Shown: positions 47,886 through 55,785, counted from the first letter of the stretch. The stretch is DNA of 64,000 nt from Microbacterium sp. 1.5R (GCF_007667425.1 NZ_VDRC01000001.1:682001-746000), one strand, 5' to 3'. A program made the numbers and translations. The notes: a model not told the origin generated them from the sequence alone.

Positions 47886-47967
47886 AGGCCGGGCCGCATA
47901 ACCCCGGGCTCCAATTTTTGCCGCTGCGAGCGGCCTTCCGCCGAGAGGCGTTCTTGCGGCCCGGTCT
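47886..47967 (+). ncRNA. Candidate structured small RNA (three-way junction)
   Basis: A 13-bp closing helix (47886-47898 with 47955-47967, including the 10-bp core CCGGGCCGCA/TGCGGCCCGG and one G-U) encloses two hairpins: GCCGCT-GCG-AGCGGC (47930-47944 region) and CGCC-GAGA-GGCG with a GNRA tetraloop. TACACT at 47875-47880 is a -10 placed 5-6 nt before the helix. No protein-coding frame is convincing, and it lies between two minus-strand genes. Not matched to any RNA family I know. A role as terminator for the gene at 48000-48629 is an alternative. Confidence 0.5.
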
Positions 47968-47999
47968 TCTCATGTCCCGGCCCTGATCTGTCGTCGGGG

Positions 48000-48629
48000 C
48001 TAGGCCAGAGCTCCCTGACGCCAGAGCACAGCAGAGGCCGATAGGTCCTGCCCGTAACTGTTCAGACGGAGCGCACGGGTCGTCAATTCGCTCGCCCTGC
48101 CGGGCTCGGTCGGCTCGTAGTCGTCCGCGGTGTGCGTCGCGCCGGACGCCTGCACCCGACAGAAGGCGGCGGCACGGTCGAGCGCGACGGCGAAGTCTCC
48201 GCGGAAGGCGCCTCGCAGGATCGTGTCGATCAGCACGACGAGCTCGTCGGGATTCGCAGGTACCGGGGCACCGGCGACCACGGCATCAGCCGAGGACAGC
48301 TCCACCCTGCCCCGCTCGTAGAGGAGCGCGGCGGTCTGCGGATCCGCGTGGATCGCCAGCTGCAGAAGGTACAGGCGCCACAGGGCCCCGGGGAGCGTCC
48401 GCGGCGGCGCTTTCGACCACAGCTCGGCGATCTCGTCGATGCCGTGCACGTCGGTGAACGCCACGAGCCGCTCCGCGCTCACACCGCTCTCGTCGGCGCG
48501 GACCCTCGTCAGCAGAGCGGACGCCGTGGCATGCGCGACCCGCGTCTCCTCGGCGGGGTCGTGGCGACCCACGATGTTGTCGAAGGCGCTGCTCGGACGT
48601 CGCACGGGGCGGGAGTACTGCTCAGGCAT
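48000..48629 (-). CDS. Conserved actinobacterial protein of unknown function
   Basis: Cytosolic helical protein of 209 aa with no domain I can name. Typical stretches are GIDEIAELWSKAPPRTLPGA, LWRLYLLQLAIHADP and ELVVLIDTILRGAFRGDFAV. ATG at 48629 is chosen over GTG 48632: TACCCT (48636-48641) ends 6 nt before it, a leaderless pattern. It has no visible RNA polymerase feature, although I recall that similar proteins are sometimes labelled polymerase subunits in databases. It follows the sigK-rskA pair on the same strand at 26 bp distance, so it may be cotranscribed with them. Confidence 0.72.
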   Translation of the reverse strand: MPEQYSRPVRRPSSAFDNIVGRHDPAEETRVAHATASALLTRVRADESGVSAERLVAFTDVHGIDEIAELWSKAPPRTLPGALWRLYLLQLAIHADPQTAALLYERGRVELSSADAVVAGAPVPANPDELVVLIDTILRGAFRGDFAVALDRAAAFCRVQASGATHTADDYEPTEPGRASELTTRALRLNSYGQDLSASAVLWRQGALA

Positions 48630-48655
48630 CACTCCAGGGTACGCGCGCCCCGGGG

Positions 48656-49483
48656 TCAGGCGGTGGGGATGGCGACGATCGGTGTCGAGGTCGGGGTGCC
48701 GTCCGGCGAGCCGCCGGCCTGCTCGACCGTCACGGCGATCACGTCGCCCTCGTGCATGTCGCCCGACAGCAGCGCGGTCGCCTCTCCACCCTGCGCCTCG
48801 AAGACACCGGCGGAGATGGGCTGGTCGCCGCGAACGAACCAGAGTTCGTAGTCCTGGTCGTCGGGCAGCGAGGCGATGCCGTCGGCGACGAGAACCGCTT
48901 CGCCGACGGACGCCGACCAGTGGGCCGTGGCCGTACCGCCGTCAGCGAGCTCGACGCTCGCCTGCTGGGCGTCGTCGGCCGACTGGATCTCCTGCAGCGC
49001 GACGACGCTGGCTGGCCGGTTCAGATAGTCGTTGAGGGCGACGGTGCCGATACCGACGCCGACGAGGAGCGCAAGGCACGCCGCGAGCGCGAACAGCACA
49101 CGGAGTCGCCGCGCGGGCGCCTTGACGTCGGCCTCTTCGCCGCGGGCTGCGCGATGGCTCGGCTCGGTTGAGGCCTGATCATCGCCCTCCTCGGAGTCGG
49201 ACTCCCGTGCGGAGGTCGCCGCAGAGGAGGCCGGGTCGACGTAGACCTCGCCGTTCTGAGGCGTGATGGCGATCCGAGCGAGCAGCGAGGAGCGGATGTC
49301 GGCCGACGGGGCGACCGGGGCCACGCCGTCGGACAGCATCGCCGCGACTGCGGCATCAGCGTCCGCGATGCGCTGCCACTGCGGGTTCTCGACGAGCGCC
49401 GCGTGGTACCGCTGCTGGTCGTCGGGCGACAGCGCGCCGAGCGCCGCTCCTGCCGCGAGCTCCGCGAATTCGTGTTCGTTCAT
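48656..49483 (-). CDS. rskA: Anti-sigma-K factor RskA
   Basis: Membrane anti-sigma factor of 275 aa. Cytosolic N-terminal anti-sigma domain ([20 protein letters not shown]), a charged linker, TM helix (about 129-149, [20 protein letters not shown]), then an extracytoplasmic RskA domain ([20 protein letters not shown]). Release of SigK is expected through regulated intramembrane proteolysis. It overlaps sigK by 4 bp (ATGA). Redox or other signals are not deducible. Confidence 0.92.
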   Translation of the reverse strand: MNEHEFAELAAGAALGALSPDDQQRYHAALVENPQWQRIADADAAVAAMLSDGVAPVAPSADIRSSLLARIAITPQNGEVYVDPASSAATSARESDSEEGDDQASTEPSHRAARGEEADVKAPARRLRVLFALAACLALLVGVGIGTVALNDYLNRPASVVALQEIQSADDAQQASVELADGGTATAHWSASVGEAVLVADGIASLPDDQDYELWFVRGDQPISAGVFEAQGGEATALLSGDMHEGDVIAVTVEQAGGSPDGTPTSTPIVAIPTA

Positions 49484-50079
49484 GCTGTCACCCCCATTGC
49501 GGTGCGCAGACGGCTGAGCCCGTCCCGCATCCTTGTCTTGATTGTCCCCAGCGGGGCTCCGAGGAGCACCGCGACTTCGTTCTGACTGTATCCGCCGAAA
49601 TACGCGAGGACGAGCGCTTCGCGCTGCGCCTCGGGGAGGCCTGCGAGGGCGTTTCTGACCTTCTCGCCCTCGATGCCCAGCTCCACCCGCTCCGCGACAC
49701 TGTCGTGCGCGACGCCGATATCCCTGTACCCGGCCTTCACGTCCCGGTCCGCGCTGGACTGAGATGCTCTGACCCGGTCGACCGCACGACGGTGCGCGAT
49801 CGTCATCACCCAGGTTCTTCCCTGCCCCTTGTTCGGAGCGAACCTCGTAGCGGATTGCCAGATCTCGAGAAAGACCTCCTGGAGCACCTCCTCGCTCTGC
49901 GAGCGGTTCACCAGCACCCGGAGGATGAGGCCGAACACGCGAGAGGACAGCGAGTCGTACAGCTCCGCGAGAGCGCGCTGGTCACCCTCGCCGATGCGCA
50001 GGAGAAGGTCGGCGACAGCATCTCGCGCCGCACCGTCGTCCGGTACGTCCATCCCGTCGATGACCATCTCTACAAGCAT
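49480..50079 (-). CDS. sigK: ECF sigma factor SigK
   Basis: ECF sigma factor of 199 aa. Region 2: [57 protein letters not shown]; region 4: [42 protein letters not shown] 50079 has AGGAGG about 7 nt upstream. Adjacent rskA and the divergent FAS1 gene identify it as SigK-like rather than a generic ECF factor. An upstream SigK-type promoter (50166-50194) suggests autoregulation. Confidence 0.92.
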   Translation of the reverse strand: MLVEMVIDGMDVPDDGAARDAVADLLLRIGEGDQRALAELYDSLSSRVFGLILRVLVNRSQSEEVLQEVFLEIWQSATRFAPNKGQGRTWVMTIAHRRAVDRVRASQSSADRDVKAGYRDIGVAHDSVAERVELGIEGEKVRNALAGLPEAQREALVLAYFGGYSQNEVAVLLGAPLGTIKTRMRDGLSRLRTAMGVTA

Positions 50080-50165
50080 GCCGCATCCTCCTGCCTTTCC
50101 CGCGCATCCGTGACCGCAATGAGCGGGAAATCACCTGCTTGTGATGTGTTCGTGACCAGCGGGCG

Positions 50166-50194
50166 AATCGGATTGGAATCCCGCGGTCGGATGG
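50166..50194 (-). promoter_or_regulatory. Putative SigK promoter of sigK-rskA
   Basis: On the minus strand, CCATCC (50189-50194), 17 bp, CCGATT (50166-50171). This agrees in 11 of 12 positions with the mycobacterial SigK consensus CCATCC-N16/17-CCGAAT as I recall it. Supports autoregulation. Confidence 0.65.
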
Positions 50195-50212
50195 GAATCC
50201 CGCACACGGATG
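50175..50212. repeat. 19-bp tandem repeat upstream of sigK
   Basis: Two full copies (50175-50193 and 50194-50212) of a 19-bp unit, GGAATCCCGC-N3-CGGATG, with a partial third copy to the left containing CGGATT. It overlaps the SigK-type -35 box; a related GCGGATGGGAATC word recurs at about 50420. Confidence 0.8.
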
Positions 50213-50220
50213 AGAAGTTC

Positions 50221-50345
50221 GGCGCGTGCACGCGCGGGTGGGTGCGCTCGCACGTGCGTGCGCCCGGGTGCCGGCACGCGCGCGCTCACGCGCTCGTGCG
50301 CGTCTGCGTGCGCGTGTGCGTGCGCGTGTGCGTGTGCTTCTGCAG
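50221..50345. repeat. Alternating purine-pyrimidine (CG/TG) tract
   Basis: About 125 bp made almost only of GC, GT and CA steps (for example GTGCGCGTGTGCGTGCGCGT near 50316-50335). Such DNA can adopt left-handed Z form. It lies between the two divergent SigK-type promoters and contains no credible ORF. Confidence 0.85.
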
Positions 50346-50460
50346 TGGAGAGGAATCGTACGTGGACGGCACGGGTCGCGGGAACGCGTGCGAATCGTGG
50401 GATCTCCCCGTATACGAAGCGGATGGGAATCATCAGGCGAAAAGAGATCTGAAGTTTTTC

Positions 50461-50487
50461 CCATCCGATCTCGGAGGGGTTCCGAAC
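50461..50487 (+). promoter_or_regulatory. Putative SigK promoter of FAS1 lipoprotein gene
   Basis: CCATCC (50461-50466) and CCGAAC (50482-50487) with 15 bp between them, 1-2 bp shorter than the mycobacterial consensus. A start near 50494 would leave a 45-nt leader with GAAGGAG before the ATG. Confidence 0.55.
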
Positions 50488-50538
50488 AGCTGTCGACGCC
50501 ACGGAGAGGCCGTGGCACAGTTTCTGAAGGAGCACGAG

Positions 50539-51204
50539 ATGTTCAGCACCAAGAAGAAGGTCACCGCAGCGATCACCCTTACGCTGGCCAGCGCGTTCGT
50601 CCTCGCAGGATGTTCCATGGGCGGCGGCGACTCGACCGCTGAGCCGACGGAGTCGTCGGCACCGGAGACGTCCGAGTCGTCGGCTCCCGCGGAGACGATG
50701 GACCCGGCGGGCGAGCTCGTCGGCCCCGGCTGCGCGGCATACGCCGAGGCTGTTCCGGACGGCGCCGGCTCCGTCGAGGGCATGTCGAAGGACCCGGTGG
50801 CCACCGCCGCTTCCAACAACCCGCTCCTCACCACCCTCGTCGCAGCGGTGAGCGGCCAGCTCAACCCCGACGTGAACCTCGTCGACACCCTCAACGGTGA
50901 CGAGTTCACCGTGTTCGCTCCGGTCGACGAGGCCTTCGCGAAGATCGACCCGGCCACCATCGAGGCCCTCAAGACCGACAGCGCGACCCTGAGCTCGATC
51001 CTCACGTACCACGTGATCCCCGGCCAGATCGCTCCGTCCGACATCGACGGCACGCACACCACCGTGCAGGGCGCTGACCTGACCGTCACCGGCAGCGGCG
51101 ACAACATCATGGTCAACGACTCCGCTGCGGTCATCTGCGGTGGCGTCGAGACCGCCAACGCCACGGTGTACCTCATCGACTCGGTGCTGATGCCCCCGAT
51201 GTGA
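50539..51204 (+). CDS. FAS1 (fasciclin) domain lipoprotein
   Basis: Surface lipoprotein of 221 aa. Signal peptide with lipobox FVLAGC; Ser/Thr/Glu/Pro-rich linker (about 26-56); one FAS1 domain (about 80-221) with H1 motif [16 protein letters not shown] and H2-like motif [12 protein letters not shown], ending [11 protein letters not shown]. It resembles mycobacterial MPT83/MPT70, known SigK targets. The divergent sigK-rskA pair and the SigK-type promoter argue for the same control here. The domain could mediate adhesion (inference). RBS GAAGGAG. Confidence 0.93.
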   Translation: MFSTKKKVTAAITLTLASAFVLAGCSMGGGDSTAEPTESSAPETSESSAPAETMDPAGELVGPGCAAYAEAVPDGAGSVEGMSKDPVATAASNNPLLTTLVAAVSGQLNPDVNLVDTLNGDEFTVFAPVDEAFAKIDPATIEALKTDSATLSSILTYHVIPGQIAPSDIDGTHTTVQGADLTVTGSGDNIMVNDSAAVICGGVETANATVYLIDSVLMPPM

Positions 51205-51270
51205 TCCCGTCCCGCCGAGGAGCACTCTCGGTGACCGTCTCGCCCGCAGGGGGAGGACGGTGAGATGGTC

Positions 51271-51308
51271 AAGGGGCCGTCGACGATGCGAATCGTCGGC
51301 GGCCCCTT
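51271..51308 (+). terminator. Terminator of FAS1 gene
   Basis: 17-bp stem (51271-51287 with 51292-51308) with one U-G wobble and GCGA loop; precedes tRNA-Lys. Confidence 0.85.
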
Positions 51309-51334
51309 CTTCGCGCCCCTAGACTGGTGAGCAC

Positions 51335-51407
51335 GGGCCTCTAGCTCAGTTGGCAGAGCATCGGACTTTTAATCCGCGGGTCGTGGGTTCGAGCCCCACG
51401 GGGCCCA
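51335..51407 (+). tRNA. tRNA-Lys (anticodon TTT)
   Basis: 73-nt cloverleaf: acceptor GGGCCTC/GGGGCCC, anticodon loop CTTTTAA with anticodon TTT, T-loop GGTTCGAGC. CCA not fully encoded (ACCG). TAGACT at 51320-51325 is a likely -10. Confidence 0.97.
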
Positions 51408-51547
51408 CCGTCGTCTCCTCGTCGCACCGTTGCAGGCTTCTAGCATCCGCGTCTGCATCCGACCACCCCCTTCCCCGCCCGCGTCCTTCGCGAGAGGCTC
51501 GAAGTGCTCCTGATCCGGGAGCCCAGCCTTCCACGAAAGGACACATC

Positions 51548-52096
51548 ATGGCGACTCTGACCGATAGCCGCGTGGCATTCCTCGCGACCGATGGATTCGA
51601 GGACAGCGAGCTGACCAGCCCGTGGGAGGCCGTGCAGGCCGAGGGAGCGAGCGCTACCCTCATCGCCCCCGAGGGCCAGCAGATCACGGGCAAGAACGGC
51701 CACGTGCAGCACGTCGACCTCACATCCGATGCGGCGAAGGCCGACGAGTTCGACGCCCTGGTCCTGCCCGGCGGCGTCGTGAACGCGGATCACCTTCGCC
51801 TCGACAAGTCGTCGATCGAACTGGCGCGCACTTTCTTCGAGCAGCACAAGCCGGTGGCGGTCATCTGCCACGGAGCGTGGATCCTGATCGAGGCCGGCGT
51901 GGTCGACGGTCGCACGCTCACGAGCTACCCGAGCCTGGCCACCGATCTCCGCAACGCCGGGGCCACCTGGGTCGACGAGGAGGTCGTGGTCGACAGCGGC
52001 CTCGTCTCGAGCCGGACCCCCGACGATCTGCCGGCGTTCAACGCGAAGCTCGTCGAAGAGGTCGCCGAGGGCAAGCACGCGAGCCAGACGGCCTGA
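51548..52096 (+). CDS. PfpI/DJ-1-family class I amidotransferase-like protein
   Basis: Protein of 182 aa with the DJ-1/PfpI fold. Nucleophile C107 in AVICHGAWILIEAG; the Glu in DGFEDSEL near the N-terminus is the acidic partner; DALVLPGGVVNADHLR is the conserved strand-turn. Relatives are deglycases, chaperones or general stress proteins (YraA/GSP18-like). ATG has AAAGGA upstream. TAGCAT around 51437 could be the -10, giving a long leader. Stands alone. Confidence 0.93.
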   Translation: MATLTDSRVAFLATDGFEDSELTSPWEAVQAEGASATLIAPEGQQITGKNGHVQHVDLTSDAAKADEFDALVLPGGVVNADHLRLDKSSIELARTFFEQHKPVAVICHGAWILIEAGVVDGRTLTSYPSLATDLRNAGATWVDEEVVVDSGLVSSRTPDDLPAFNAKLVEEVAEGKHASQTA

Positions 52097-52126
52097 TCTT
52101 CCCTCCTGCGAACCGGCGGTCCGGTG

Positions 52127-52648
52127 TCAGGCGCTCGTACGAGCGCGATGACGCCGGACCGCCGCTCTGTTCGCACACCGCACCGAGCAGAATCGCTGCC
52201 GGCCGTTGCGGGTGACGTCGACGACGACGTTGGTGCACGGCGACGCCTCGCACCGGCCCAGACGATCCATGCCCCGGGTCACCAGATGCAGGGACGTGCC
52301 GACGGTGAAGATGGCGCGGAGCACGAACGGCAGCGAGCGGACGTCGTCGCGATAGTGCAGGTGCCAGCCCTCACCGTCATGATCGGTGAGCCGCGGGTAC
52401 GCCGCCGCCTCTGCCATCTGCTCGTTCAGGATCCGGGCGCGCTCGGCCGAGTCCTTCTCGTCGACGATCGCGAGCCAATCGTCGATCACTTCACGAACCC
52501 GCTCGTGATCGTCGGACGCCGGCGGGAAGACCATGGTCATCCCCATCGACAGGGTCCGTCTCTCGATCCCCGCCCGATCGGTCGGCCACTCGTTCGCGAG
52601 GGATGCCGCCAGCAGAACCGCGTACTCGCCGTAAGGGTTGAGATGCAT
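52127..52648 (-). CDS. CGNR zinc-finger transcription factor-like protein
   Basis: Protein of 173 aa. N-terminal ABATE-type region (about 1-120, stress-linked in actinobacteria) and C-terminal CGNR-type zinc finger: RCEASPCTNVVVD, then RFCSVRCANRAAVRRHR with the Cys pairs expected to bind zinc. The finger reads CANR where the family name sequence is CGNR. Likely a DNA-binding regulator. TGTAAT (52655-52660 on this strand) ends 6 nt before the ATG, so it is probably leaderless. Divergent from a small CxxC protein with only 25 bp between starts. Confidence 0.9.
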   Translation of the reverse strand: MHLNPYGEYAVLLAASLANEWPTDRAGIERRTLSMGMTMVFPPASDDHERVREVIDDWLAIVDEKDSAERARILNEQMAEAAAYPRLTDHDGEGWHLHYRDDVRSLPFVLRAIFTVGTSLHLVTRGMDRLGRCEASPCTNVVVDVTRNGRQRFCSVRCANRAAVRRHRARTSA

Positions 52649-52673
52649 AAGGCCATTACATCACGCTGGAGAC

Positions 52674-52877
52674 ATGACCACGCTGCACACCCTTCCCCTC
52701 TCCCGCCCCACGTCTCTCTCACACGAACACGCGTGGCTCGTCGACTCGCGTCACCGGACCAGCGAGGGGGTGCTGCTGTACGTCCGGTGCGGGGAGTGCG
52801 CGACACGTCGAGTCGATCTGCAGACGCATCCGGCCGCACCTCCGTCGGCCGTCAGCATCGAGCTCGCCGGCCCCTGA
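52674..52877 (+). CDS. Small CxxC protein (67 aa)
   Basis: Basic/His-rich protein (HEHAWLVDSRHRTSEG) with one CGEC pair (VRCGECATRRVDL) that may bind metal together with the histidines. Not recognised. CACGCT (52662-52667) ends 6 nt before the ATG, the same leaderless pattern as its neighbours. The pair with the divergent CGNR regulator hints that it might be its target (inference). Confidence 0.65.
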   Translation: MTTLHTLPLSRPTSLSHEHAWLVDSRHRTSEGVLLYVRCGECATRRVDLQTHPAAPPSAVSIELAGP

Positions 52878-52892
52878 GCGGCCGCAGACGGC

Positions 52893-53423
52893 TCAGCCGG
52901 TCAGCTCCGCGAGAGTGCGGACCGTACGCAGGTTTCGAGCCGTGCCGGCGACTCCCAACGCCCTGTCGAACACTGCCTTCGTGAGGCGCGTGCCCTGCAC
53001 GCCACTCTCGCCGTAGTCGATCCACAGCTCTCGCCCGACGAGCGCGATGCGCTCCCCCGGCATGAGCCGATCGGTCAATGCGTCGAGCGCTCCGTCCCAC
53101 GCGTCGCCGTCGAGGAACATGGCGTGCAGCATCTTCTCCGAGGCGTCCGCGAACGGATGCCGGGCCGTGGCGGCCACCAGCTCGTCGTGTGAGCGGTGGA
53201 TCACCGGGGTGTCCACGTCGAACTCCTCGGCGATGATCGCTCGCGTGCGTGCGCACGCGGCCACCGGGTCTGCGGGGGTGTCGCAGATGACGTTCCCGCT
53301 CGCGATGTAGGTCGAGACCTCGCCGCCCAGCTCCGGGGCGAGAACCTCCCGCAGCCGAGCCATGGGCACCTTCGCCCTCCCGCCGACGTTCACGGCGCGC
53401 AGCAGCAGCACACTGCGGGTCAT
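52893..53423 (-). CDS. DUF1697 family protein
   Basis: Protein of 176 aa, DUF1697 family, with the conserved N-terminus LLLRAVNVGGRAKVPMARLR, the SGN motif STYIASGNVICDT and C-terminal LTKAVFDRALGVAGTARNLR. Biochemical function unknown. ATG 53423 overlaps the stop of pncA (ATGA), so they are coupled. The in-frame extension upstream of this ATG lies within pncA and is rejected. Confidence 0.9.
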   Translation of the reverse strand: MTRSVLLLRAVNVGGRAKVPMARLREVLAPELGGEVSTYIASGNVICDTPADPVAACARTRAIIAEEFDVDTPVIHRSHDELVAATARHPFADASEKMLHAMFLDGDAWDGALDALTDRLMPGERIALVGRELWIDYGESGVQGTRLTKAVFDRALGVAGTARNLRTVRTLAELTG

Positions 53424-54001
53424 GCGTCGCGGCTGTCGGACAGCACGGCGCCGGCGTGCGCGAGCTCGGCGAGCGCCGCGCGACTCGAGTCCGGCGCCAC
53501 CCCCGCGATGAGATCGGTGAGGATGCGCACGTGCACGCCGTGGGCGATCGCATCGAGGGCCGACGCCCGGACACAATGGTCGGTCGCGATGCCGACCACA
53601 TCGACCTCCGCCACGCCCGCTTCGCTCAGGATGGCCCCCACCGTCTCGCCGCTCTCGGTGCGCCCCTCGAACATCGAGTAGGCCGGGACGCCCTGACCCT
53701 TGTGTACGTGGTGCGTCACCGCGTCCGTGTCCAGCAGCGGGTCGTACGCCGCCCCGTCTGTACCGGCCACGCAGTGCACCGGCCAGGAGTCGATGAAGTC
53801 GGGCTCCTTGTGGAAGTGGCCGCCGTTATCGCCGTCCGCATCGTGCCAGTCGCGGGACGCGAGGATGACGTCGTAGTCCTCGGAGCGACGGCTGAGGAAG
53901 GCGGACACGGCGGATGCCACGGCATCACCCCCGACGACGGCCAAGGCGCCACCCTCGGTGAAATCGTTCTGCACATCGACGATGAGAAGCGCTCTGCCCA
54001 T
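53420..54001 (-). CDS. pncA: Nicotinamidase
   Basis: Isochorismatase-fold hydrolase of 193 aa that converts nicotinamide to nicotinate for NAD salvage. Catalytic triad D9 (LLIVDVQNDF), K101 (HHVHKGQG) and C143 (IATDHCVRAS); metal site with D51/H53 (SRDWHDAD). In mycobacteria PncA also activates pyrazinamide. TACGCT (54008-54013) ends 6 nt before the ATG, suggesting a leaderless transcript starting after the tRNA-Thr terminator. First gene of a pair with the DUF1697 protein. Confidence 0.95.
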   Translation of the reverse strand: MGRALLIVDVQNDFTEGGALAVVGGDAVASAVSAFLSRRSEDYDVILASRDWHDADGDNGGHFHKEPDFIDSWPVHCVAGTDGAAYDPLLDTDAVTHHVHKGQGVPAYSMFEGRTESGETVGAILSEAGVAEVDVVGIATDHCVRASALDAIAHGVHVRILTDLIAGVAPDSSRAALAELAHAGAVLSDSRDA

Positions 54002-54045
54002 GGTCCGAGCGTACGCCTGGCAGGGCGCTACCCGGAGGAACCAGA

Positions 54046-54078
54046 AGGCCCCGTGATGTTCTTCGCATCACGGGGCCT
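54046..54078 (-). terminator. Terminator of tRNA-Thr(CGT)
   Basis: Perfect 13-bp stem (54046-54058 with 54066-54078) and 7-nt loop directly downstream of the tRNA on the minus strand. Confidence 0.88.
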
Positions 54079-54083
54079 GGTGG

Positions 54084-54156
54084 AGCCGCTTGTCAGAATC
54101 GAACTGACGACCTTTTCATTACGAGTGAAATGCTCTGCCGACTGAGCTAAAGCGGC
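54084..54156 (-). tRNA. tRNA-Thr (anticodon CGT)
   Basis: 73-nt cloverleaf on the minus strand: acceptor GCCGCTT/AAGCGGC, D-arm GCTC...GAGC, anticodon loop CTCGTAA (anticodon CGT), T-loop AGTTCGATT. CCA not encoded. TAATAT at 54167-54172 is a strong -10 just upstream. Confidence 0.97.
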
Positions 54157-54228
54157 GCGATCATCGATATTACCCGTTCCGGCCGCGCACCGCGAATCGA
54201 GACCCTGACGTCCTGCGTCACACCGTGC

Positions 54229-55785
54229 TCACTCGCAGCGCAGGCCGTCTTCCGGCACCGTGTCGTCGAGCAGGAAGGCCTCCACCGCGCTGTCGACGCA
54301 GGTGTTCCCCTTGTTGTAACCGGTGTGCCCCTCACCCACTCGCGTGATCAGAACGCCCTCTGACAGCTGGTCGGCGAGCGACTCCGACCACTCGTACGGG
54401 GTCGCCGGATCGTTGGTCGTGCCGACGACGAGGATCGGGCCGGCCCCGTCCGCGGTGATCTCACCGCGGGTGCCGGTGGGCGGGTACGGCCACACCTCGC
54501 AGGAGTCGGGGCCGTCCCAATACGGGGCGATGGTCGGAGCACCCTCGGCGATCTTTTCCGACGTCGCCGCCTCGGCGGACGGGTCGTCCTCGACCGGGTA
54601 GTCCATGCAGTTGTACGCGCGGAAAGCCTCGGACGAGTTGTCGAGGTAGCTGCCGTTCTCACGACCGTTGTAGAAGTCCGCGAGGAGGAACGCGGTGGAC
54701 GGGTCACCCTGCAGCGCCTCGTCGAACGCCTGCGTCAGGTAGGTCCAGCTGTCCTGCGAGTACAGGGCGGCGATGATCGCCGTCATGAGGGCGTCAGCCC
54801 CCAGCATCCGGCCGTCTCCGTTCTCGAGCGGCACGGCGTCGACGCTCGCCAGCAGGGCGCCGAGGTCGGCCATCGCCTCGTCGACGGAGCCGGTGAAGGG
54901 GCATTGTCCGGAGTCGAGGCAGTCCTGCATGTAGGCGCGCAGCGCGGATTCGAACCCGAGGGCCTGCGTCGCCCCGACCTCGAGACCGGACACCGACGGG
55001 TCGATCGCGCCGTCGAGGACCAGGCGCCCCGCCTTCTCGGGATACAGGTTCGCGTACGTGGCGCCGAGGAACGTGCCGTACGAGTACCCCAGGTAGTTGA
55101 GCTGCTTGTCACCGAGGACGGCACGGATGAGATCCATGTCGCGTGCCGCGTTGATCGTGGTCACGTACGGGAGGATGCCGCCGCTGTTCGCCTCGCAGGC
55201 GTCGGCGAACTCCTTGTGCGCTGCCAGCAGCTCGGCCTCCCACTCGGCGCTGCCGCGCGGCGCCTGGGGGATCGAGTAGAGGTAGTCGTCCATGCCCGCG
55301 GCATCGAAGCAGGTGACGGCGGTCGACTGCCCGACCCCTCGCGGATCGAAGCCGATCACGTCGAAGTTCTCGATGAGGTCGGCCCCCACAGCGAAGTCGA
55401 GGCTGTCCTGGATCAGGTCGACGCCGCTCGCTCCCGGACCACCCGGGTTCGTGAGGAGTGAGCCCTTCGCCGTTCCCGTCGCCTGGTGACGGACGACCGA
55501 GAGGGTGATCTCGCCATCGGCGGGGTTCTCCCAGTCGAGCGGAGCGGTGACGTCGGTGCAGTCGAATCCGGTGCCGCACTGCGTCCAGTCGAGGGTCTGT
55601 CCGTAGAAGGGCATGAGATCCTCGCTCACGCCCTCGGTGTCGGGCGCGTTGGTGACCGACGGCTTGGGGTCCGCCCCCTCCGGGATCATGGCGTACAGGC
55701 AGCCGGATAGTGCGACGGATGCTGCGGCGAGGCCGGCGACGGCCACGAGGACCCGACGAAGGCGAGAAGTCGATCGGTCGGTCAC
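54229..55785 (-). CDS. Secreted alpha/beta hydrolase, TAP-like peptidase lipoprotein
   Basis: Lipoprotein of 518 aa. Signal peptide with lipobox VALSGC; alpha/beta hydrolase domain with oxyanion segment TNPGGPGASGVDL, DPRGVGQS and nucleophile elbow LGYSYGTFLG (Ser about residue 235); C-terminal TAP-like domain with VGTTNDPATPYEWSESL (catalytic Asp) and GEGHTGYN (His). This is the architecture of Streptomyces tripeptidyl aminopeptidases and the SlpD/E proteases. Several Cys pairs suggest disulphides. It overlaps holB by 4 bp, an unusual partner for a DNA-replication gene. Confidence 0.93.
   Translation of the reverse strand: MTDRSTSRLRRVLVAVAGLAAASVALSGCLYAMIPEGADPKPSVTNAPDTEGVSEDLMPFYGQTLDWTQCGTGFDCTDVTAPLDWENPADGEITLSVVRHQATGTAKGSLLTNPGGPGASGVDLIQDSLDFAVGADLIENFDVIGFDPRGVGQSTAVTCFDAAGMDDYLYSIPQAPRGSAEWEAELLAAHKEFADACEANSGGILPYVTTINAARDMDLIRAVLGDKQLNYLGYSYGTFLGATYANLYPEKAGRLVLDGAIDPSVSGLEVGATQALGFESALRAYMQDCLDSGQCPFTGSVDEAMADLGALLASVDAVPLENGDGRMLGADALMTAIIAALYSQDSWTYLTQAFDEALQGDPSTAFLLADFYNGRENGSYLDNSSEAFRAYNCMDYPVEDDPSAEAATSEKIAEGAPTIAPYWDGPDSCEVWPYPPTGTRGEITADGAGPILVVGTTNDPATPYEWSESLADQLSEGVLITRVGEGHTGYNKGNTCVDSAVEAFLLDDTVPEDGLRCE

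Larger units (their letters stand above)
50080..50538. other. Divergent sigK / FAS1 control region (459 bp)
   Basis: No gene. Holds, from left to right: the sigK leader and RBS, a SigK-type promoter on the minus strand within 19-bp tandem repeats (50166-50212), a 125-bp alternating purine-pyrimidine tract (50221-50345), a stretch around 50420-50436 repeating GCGGATGGGAATC, and a SigK-type promoter on the plus strand (50461-50487) followed by a 46-nt leader. Confidence 0.8.

Noticed and set aside
47889..47964. tRNA, 4.5S RNA or tmRNA fragment
   Set aside because: No T-arm, anticodon loop or SRP core sequence is present on either strand.
50160..50345. CRISPR array
   Set aside because: Repeats are directly adjacent with no unique spacers, and there are no cas genes in the window.
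49705..50538. Long N-terminal extension of the FAS1 lipoprotein
   Set aside because: The open frame continues upstream across sigK, but the signal peptide and RBS fix the start at 50539.
51408..51547. Possible small gene or riboswitch before the PfpI-like gene
   Set aside because: Only a possible TAGCAT box and the RBS were seen; no stable fold or coding pattern.
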